Of a DNA stretch of 64,000 nt, positions 58,471-64,000 are shown in pieces. Each line of letters begins with the position of its first letter. Position 1 is the stretch's first letter. The position numbers and the translations under genes were made by a program. This DNA is from Cudoniella acicularis (lineage: Eukaryota > Ascomycota > Leotiomycetes > Helotiales > Helotiaceae). Where the stretch lies: assembly GCA_013054445.1 (NCBI GenBank), contig JAAMPI010000041.1:20734-84733 (forward strand), given 5' to 3'. Under the pieces are notes generated by a model. It did no database searches and was not told the origin of the DNA. It saw nothing but the letters and a program-made list of their open reading frames with translations.

Positions 58471-58753
58471 TTTTATGGCTTCGGCACTAGCGTTACTATC
58501 CACGACGCTGAAATATTGTTGTGATCAGGCTCTTGGGGATTTGAGAGTTTATATTCTGATGAATATCAAAACCGAGAGTCTCCGCATCAAGCACGTGATT
58601 GTCTTCCTCATCAATGGAGGTTTCCGGCAACCCCGCAATCCCGCAACCCCGCATCTCATCATCTTCAACTTTATGAACGTTATCAGAATCCGAATAAATC
58701 TAAGCAGCAAGTACTCATTTGCAAACAAGCAAACGCTCAGACTCATAAACACC

Positions 58754-59357
58754 ATGGTGAAAGGAAAAGCCACTGCGACGGTCTCTGGCCGCACCATCGC
58801 CGAGACCGATGAATATGAGGTTGTTGAAGGAAACATCTATGTGAGCTCCAGCTTAAAATTCTAACCGTAGTCGACTGATTGATAACTGATTTATCTAGTT
58901 TCCACCATCGTATGTTCGGATATTCAAGCTGTGAAATGTGAAGCTTTTCTGATTGATGATGAAGTTCCGTCAACATGTCTTATATGAGCAAGACAGACCT
59001 CAGCACCCATTGTCCAAGGAAGGGAGACGCTTCTTATTATAGCATCAACCTTGATAGTGAGCTGAGATCGAGGACTCTCGTGTAGCTGGTCTGACAAGCA
59101 TCCAGAGACTGAGTTGAAGAATGCCGCTTGGTATTATCCAGATCCCAAGGAGAAGGCGAAGAACATCAAGGATTATGTTGCTTTCTGTAAGTCATCCCGG
59201 GGAAAACAAGGTTATGTCGCGCAGTTGAAAGCTGCCATAGCTTCTGGAGATATTATTCTTTGAGAGTAACACTCGATATTGCTTTGGAAGTTGACTAATG
59301 CTTTCGTTGACTAATGCTTTCGTAGACAAGAATATTGTCACCGTCGAGACCGAATAG
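58754..59357 (+). CDS. DUF427-domain protein, 100 residues
   Basis: Five exons (58754-58840, 58899-58909, 58965-59056, 59106-59186, 59326-59357) give 100 residues. Exon 2 is only 11 nt (FPP plus two bases). The product reads MVKGKATATVSGRTIAETDE, EVVEGNIYFPPSSV, KTDLSTHCPRKGDASYYSIN, LKNAAWYYPDPKEKAKNIKD, YVAFYKNIVTVETE, which follows DUF427 proteins from end to end. The usual HCPWKGxA has Arg for Trp here. The domain has an unclear, probably metabolic role. Intron 4 ends with two tandem copies of TTGACTAATGCTTTCG, so the branch-site region is duplicated. The micro-exon and the join K(A|AG) at exon 4 are inferred from frame and family match. Confidence 0.85.
59291..59322 (+). repeat. Tandem duplication of a 16-bp intron 3'-end segment
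   Basis: TTGACTAATGCTTTCG is present twice in a row just before the acceptor TAG of the last DUF427 intron. The unit contains CTAAT, a plausible branch site. Confidence 0.8.
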
Positions 59358-59734
59358 GCAAGGACTCGACTCAGGATCGTGAATATGGAAGGAAGCTAGC
59401 TCGTTGAAACAAAACAAAATGATTATTTGGAACCCATCCCTACTTTACGAATTTGATATTCTGTTAGTGTCGACTTGCTTCTGAGGGACAAAATTCTGGC
59501 TGGTTACATTACATATTCATGATGAATCAAGGCAAGGGCCATAAGGGTCTTCAATTAATCCCAATACCCTTGCTTGGCAATGCTTGAAAATCGTAGAGTA
59601 ATGCGTGGGTCGTGTTTCGAGGGTGATAATGTTTCTCGAAGGGAATAAAAGAATGGATGAAAACGTTTGGAAGTCAGCGTCGCTTTCAGGAGATTTCAGG
59701 GTACGGTCGGTCCACTGAGCAACCAATAATCTAA
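59358..59734. other. Spacer between the DUF427 gene and TIR element copy 2
   Basis: No gene is seen. It holds the 3' UTR of the DUF427 gene. Confidence 0.4.
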
Positions 59735-60008
59735 CGAGCCTGGCCAGCTAAGTCTGTGTTTTCAGGGTATTTTACTAGTAAATCAAAAATCAAAAAATCG
59801 TAAACTTTTAAAAGCCAGTTATTAAAAAGTATCTTTATCTCCTAAAACTCATGATTACTTGTTTTCTATACTATAATTATTCTTAGTTATTTTATAACAT
59901 TTAAGTGATCACGATAGCTTTTATTTTCGAAAGCCTGAAAGCGGGGTCACGACGCCTAGAAATCGCTTAAAAGTAGCCTGAAAACGCAGACTTAGCTGAC
60001 CAGGCTCG
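59735..60008 (-). mobile_element. 274-bp non-autonomous TIR element (MITE), copy 2
   Basis: It begins CGAGCCTGGCCAGCTAAG and ends CTTAGCTGACCAGGCTCG, the inverted complement with one difference in those 18 bases. It aligns over its full length with the reverse complement of copy 1 (38450-38723). Shared interior blocks include TAAGCGATTT, GTGACCCC/ATGACCCC, TTATAAAATAACTA and GATTTACTAGTAAAATAC. TA occurs near both ends (59732-59733 and 60009-60010). Many of the differences are C/T or G/A, which could mean age or repeat-induced point mutation. It sits about 270 bp upstream of NSE1. Confidence 0.85.
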
Positions 60009-60274
60009 TAAGGGTTGTTCTCAAGAAAAGAACAACCACATTCAACACATGATAGACCAAAACACGTGCGGAAAGTAAACCAAAGTTCCAAAACAGCGCC
60101 AATAAGAACAATAGGACGGGACTTTTAAGAGCAGGAAGATATTTTTGTGCAAAAAGTGTAGATCACGAGTGACCCCACTAGGCGAAACGCGTTGTCGCGA
60201 TTTCCAACGCGTCTTCCCAACTACAGCATCTTCAATCAATCTTTCAACGGCGAAGCAATACTTCTTCAGCAACC

Positions 60275-61398
60275 ATGGATATCGATGCGGATGATCCTCA
60301 TGGCAATTATAACGATGGCAATCGCGCCTTTCTCCAAGCCTTCATGAACCGCGGGCAGCTCTCTTTTGAAGAGGGAAGAAAGATTTTGGCGGCAATCTTT
60401 ACTGTGCAATGTACTTCAACCACCCCACCTTTTAGAAGATTACATAGCTGACATCAATCTTATCGACAGCCCGAGCAGAAGTCAGACCCGCGGAAGTCAC
60501 CCAAGAAGATTTCGAATCCTACATCTCCGCTGCAGCAGATGCCCTCTCACCCTTCGACTACGAAATCCGCAGCACACAGCATCAGCTCACAAAAGAGAAG
60601 ATATACGCAGTCGTGAACAGCATGAGCGATCCTCTAACTCAATCGGCAACCATAAGAACACAAGAGGAGATCTTCTACATCAAGCGGCTGCTCGATGCCA
60701 TGTTCGAGACACATAACACAAGGCGTCGTGAAGTTATGGCGATCACAAGTATACAGGCGATGGAGAAGAAAGTTCTGAAAGGCGTTAATCGACCAGCTAA
60801 CGATGACAGTCAATCGGCGGTTGACAAAGGCTTGACGGGAGGCGAAGCAGAAAAGCTGCTGGAGAAACTCGAAGCCGAGAAGTGGTTGGAGAGAAGCAAG
60901 CAAGGCTTCTACAGGCTTTCACCTCGAGCATTGATGGAATTACGAAGTTGGCTGGTCGAGGCATACAATGAACCGATCCAAGAAGGCGAGGATGCCGACG
61001 AATGGCAACGGATCAAGTTCTGTGAAGCATGCAAGGAGATTGTGACTATTGGGCAAAGGTGTGCAGAGTTAGACTGCAATGTTCGCCTACACAATATTTG
61101 CGAAGCTGCATATTGGAACTCGAGGCCCAACAAGCAATGCCCGCGCTGTGAAACCGAATGGGACGGGCAACATTATGTCGGGCAAAAGGCGGTAACGACG
61201 ACTGAAGAATACTTGAAGGGAAAGAGGAGAAGTGGCGGTGTGAAGAGGAGTCGAGCTGCCGATGATGAAGAGGTGCCGGTGGCCGAAAGTAGCAATAGGA
61301 GGAGTCGGCGTGCCAGTCCGGAGCCGGAGGAGGAAGAAGAAGAGGAAGAAGAGCAAGAGAAAGAAGCGGAAGCAGAAGCAGAAGATGATGATGAATAA
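60275..61398 (+). CDS. NSE1: NSE1, RING-type subunit of the SMC5/6 complex
   Basis: Two exons (60275-60410 and 60470-61398) give 354 residues. The N-terminal part has NRAFLQAFMNRGQLSFEEGR, typical of the NSE1 winged-helix start. Next come KEKIYAVVNSMSDPLTQSAT and a second winged-helix part (LEKLEAEKWLERSKQGFYRL, SPRALMELRSWL). The C-terminal variant RING is CEACKEIV, then RCAELDCNVRLHNICEAAYW and CPRCETEWDG. NSE1 binds NSE3 (a MAGE protein) and has ubiquitin-ligase activity in DNA repair in the nucleus. The last 60 residues are basic and then a long Glu run, unlike yeast NSE1. The intron is 59 bp with a gtactt donor. Copy 2 of the TIR element is in its promoter region. Confidence 0.94.
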
Positions 61399-62638
61399 TG
61401 CGACAATGGTTCGATTTCCGAGGGAAAGGGACAATATAAGGTGGGGAAATTCTGGGCGGGGCGGCGTTTCTTCCCAGAGGCATACCATGGATAAGAAAGG
61501 CGTTCCTGGAAGAGGTTCATCGAAGGTTCTTTTGGATCTCCCAGAACCAGGTCGCGGTTATCGAATATACTTTACTATTTTCTCGAAAGGTTTGCAGGTC
61601 GAACATCTCTTGAGTTGCGAATTACACGGTCTCAGAACTTATTCGATTCCCTATACGTCCAACGAACTCTGGAACACGTTCGACCTCGTGAAATAACAGC
61701 ACCACAGGTTTTGTCTTATCAAAGAAATCTCATCTTTAGATTCGAATCCAATATGCTGGCTCTGATTTTAAGAAGTTGCTCCGCGCTAATATCGACATAT
61801 AGGTGGAATTATGATATCCACAACCACTAATAACTGATAAGGGAATCCTAGCACAACGATACAGTAGCTGATAATGATCACCGAGGCACAAAAATCACTG
61901 ACAATGTGCAGCTGTTCAATGGAAAAAATTGAAAACCTGAAGAATGTTTTTGTTTCTCATCAATCAACTCTGCGCCAGTTGATTTAAGAATTGCTAAAAG
62001 AATCTTCCCAGAGCCCTTCTTTGAGTTAATCCATGAAGTTCGCCTTTTAAAGTTACATTACAAGAGTGGGAGGAAGTATCTTGATTCATGTCACGTGGAA
62101 GGTTAAATACAGTTCGTTGGCGGGTACCTGAGTTCTTTCGGCAAAAGGAAACATCAAATCTCGATGTTTTTGGCTTCTGATCATCACGATTCGATAGCAG
62201 CACGCACAGGCAATCTAGATCCTGGACTCGGAGGGGGTTCTCGCAGAACAATTGGGTAAGTGCCAGATCACAGACAACCAGTCCGGTGCCATCTCCAGGG
62301 CTGCATCTACGGACCGCTGAAGGGTGGAAGTGCTTGGCAGCCATCGGCAGGGTGGCATCCACGATGCCAGGGCAGTTTGTCCGGCTGATTGGCCTCGAAT
62401 CAGGAATGATCACCGACCCCCTCAGTTACGCAGAATCTTGAACAAGAAAGAGAGTGATCAAGTGAACACAGAGTCGAGTTCCTTCGGACAAATTGATCAC
62501 AATCGGTAACGCCGTGTGCGCATGGTCATCGCTGGCTTTTCCTATCCTGCAATTCACCTTGACATTACTTATAAGTTGGTATCCCCAACCTCAATTTTTT
62601 TTTATTTTTAAATTTGGGTTCTGCAGGTATCTTTCACC
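61399..62638. other. Intergenic region between NSE1 and the ceramidase gene
   Basis: No gene is supported. Frames around 61994-62413 (minus) are open but without motif. A T-run is at about 62596-62610. The last 60 bp looks like leader. Confidence 0.45.
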
Positions 62639-64000
62639 ATGCGTCCTCAAAGTGCAGAATATATGAGTCTCCCAGTGGAGGACAAGCTGGATATTGACCA
62701 GGCTGTTCCATCCCAGCGACCCCAACGAAGCAAAACTCTTCTTGCATTCTTTGTCGCATTGTTCTCTTTAGTCGTCGTTCTGGGTTACGTTGCTTCTCAA
62801 GCATGGCTACCATCCGCTGTTGTCGAGTCGCAAGCGGAAGAGCAAAAGGAGTTTCGCGAGTACTTGTCAAGAGCGACTGGCGATGAGTACCTTCTTGGCG
62901 TGGGAAAGGGAGATATCACTGGGTCAGTAAAACCATTGCGTCATTGTGGCAGGTCGTATTGTAGCTGATACTAAATCTATAGACCAGTTGTGGAATTGAA
63001 TTTCATGGGCTACGCTAGTCTGTCTCAAATAGGTAGGTGGTTTCTCAATACTCCCCTCCCCTCTCTAAGAGAAAGACGCATCTCAATCACCATCATGTGA
63101 CATATACTTACAGATATTCAGGTACTGGTCTTCGTCAGCGTATCTATTCTCGCGCCTTCATCGTCGGAAGTACCTCTACTCCAGCTGATCGCTTCGTCTA
63201 CCGTAAGGATAATTCATTTCTTTGGTTTCTTGTCATTTTGATGAACAGACATGTTTTTTTTGGCGAATATATACTCCAGAACCAACCGAAACCAGACTTT
63301 CCCGCTCTTATTACCCCTTAAATAAGAATATACTAACTCCCGATCTTCCAGTCGTTCTGGACACCCAATCAGGAGACACCGCAATCCGCAACGGAATCCT
63401 CGAAGGCGTCGCTGCCCTCGGCTCAGCCTACTCCGTCTACAGCAGCAGCAACATCGCCGTAACAGGCACACACTCCCACTCCGGCCCGGGAGCCTGGCTC
63501 AACTACCTCTTACCACAAATCACCTCCCTCGGATTCTCGCCCCAGAGCTACCAAGCCATCGTTGACGGCGCTGTCCTTTCCATCCAGCGAGCTCATGAGA
63601 GTTTGGCCCCGGGATATCTGAGTTATGCAGACACGAACGTGTCGGATGCGAATATCAATCGCAGTCTTTGGGCGTACCTTGCTAATCCTGCAGAGGAGAG
63701 GGCTAATTATGCGGATGATGTCGATAAGACGATTACGATGCTTAGGTTTCAGCGGGCTTCTGATGGGTTAAATACTGGGATTTTGGCTTGGTGAGTTGAG
63801 AATTTTCAAGTTTTTGTTGCCACTTAATGCAAAGCAAGAGGAGAAATTCTCAAGTTTCATTCATTATTACACAGTTTTTCAAGGTTTAAACCGAAATCTG
63901 CGTCTAAGCCACACAATCACATTTATCCTCTCTTTCTTCAGAATTCAAAAAATACTACGAAACTAACAAATTCCCACCCAGGCACTCAGTCCACGGAACC
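62639..64000 (+). CDS. Neutral/alkaline ceramidase, 5' part (runs off the window)
   Basis: Exons 62639-62922, 62983-63032, 63122-63202, 63352-63790 and 63982-64000 (cut by the window end) give the first 287 or so residues. An N-terminal hydrophobic anchor (TLLAFFVALFSLVVVLGYVA, about residues 33-52) makes it a likely type II membrane or secreted enzyme. The catalytic region starts LLGVGKGDITGPVVELNFMG, then GTGLRQRIYSRAFIV and DTQSGDTAIRNGIL. The zinc-binding GTHSHSGPGAWLNY and the LAPGYLSYADTNVSDANINR segment are both typical. The last exon begins HSVHGT, also conserved. The enzyme cleaves ceramide to sphingosine and a fatty acid. The active-site Ser lies beyond the window. All junctions keep frame. 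Confidence 0.92.

Noticed and set aside
61046..61520. Minus-strand Ser/Leu-rich open frames
   Set aside because: Shadows of the Glu-rich tail of NSE1 on the plus strand.

Overview
The window looks like nuclear DNA of a filamentous ascomycete (Pezizomycotina; Leotiomycetes is my guess from the gene mix, not a proof). The evidence is: short GT-AG introns of about 45-300 bp in most genes, pyrimidine-rich 5' leaders, fungal-only families (SAT4-like rhodopsin-domain membrane proteins, DUF7703, Zn(II)2Cys6 regulators, a DMATS-type prenyltransferase relic), and AT-rich islands holding decayed genes and small mobile elements. Gene models were built by hand from splice sites and family alignment. Coordinates of CDS entries are the full span from start codon to stop codon, with exons listed in the evidence.

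Layout. 1-7 kb: a group II G-protein alpha subunit (minus) and spermidine synthase (plus). 7.8-11 kb: two dead genes, a 5'-degraded nitrilase-family amidase and an aromatic prenyltransferase relic. 11.3-16.5 kb: an RBR-type ubiquitin ligase, a 372-bp solo LTR with a perfect 5-bp target duplication sitting inside the last codons of an unidentified gene, and a secreted seven-exon tyrosinase. 19-24.5 kb: a SAT4-like 7TM protein, a small membrane protein and a small cysteine-rich secreted protein. 25.9-29 kb: HGH1 and a DUF7703 membrane protein, both minus. 31.5-34.1 kb: a Rab-family GTPase with a long insertion, convergent with the SNARE YKT6. 35-40 kb: a decayed block (aldo/keto reductase and TPR genes with in-frame stops, a zinc-cluster remnant, one 274-bp TIR element). 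40.3-43.8 kb: two paralogous small membrane-protein genes, the first frameshifted. 44-54.6 kb: an aromatic amino-acid decarboxylase, a second SAT4-like protein, an MDR oxidoreductase and a DUF4863-like protein. 57-64 kb: a zinc-cluster regulator, a DUF427 gene with an 11-nt exon, the second copy of the 274-bp TIR element, the SMC5/6 subunit NSE1, and the 5' part of a neutral ceramidase that runs off the right edge.

Housekeeping genes (SPE3, HGH1, YKT6, NSE1) are intact and lie among accessory genes and relics. I see no coherent biosynthetic cluster. The best new observations are the LTR-interrupted gene whose reading frame is restored exactly when the LTR and one target duplication are ignored, the two full-length inverted copies of a TIR element, and several genes killed by G-to-A / C-to-T type nonsense changes.
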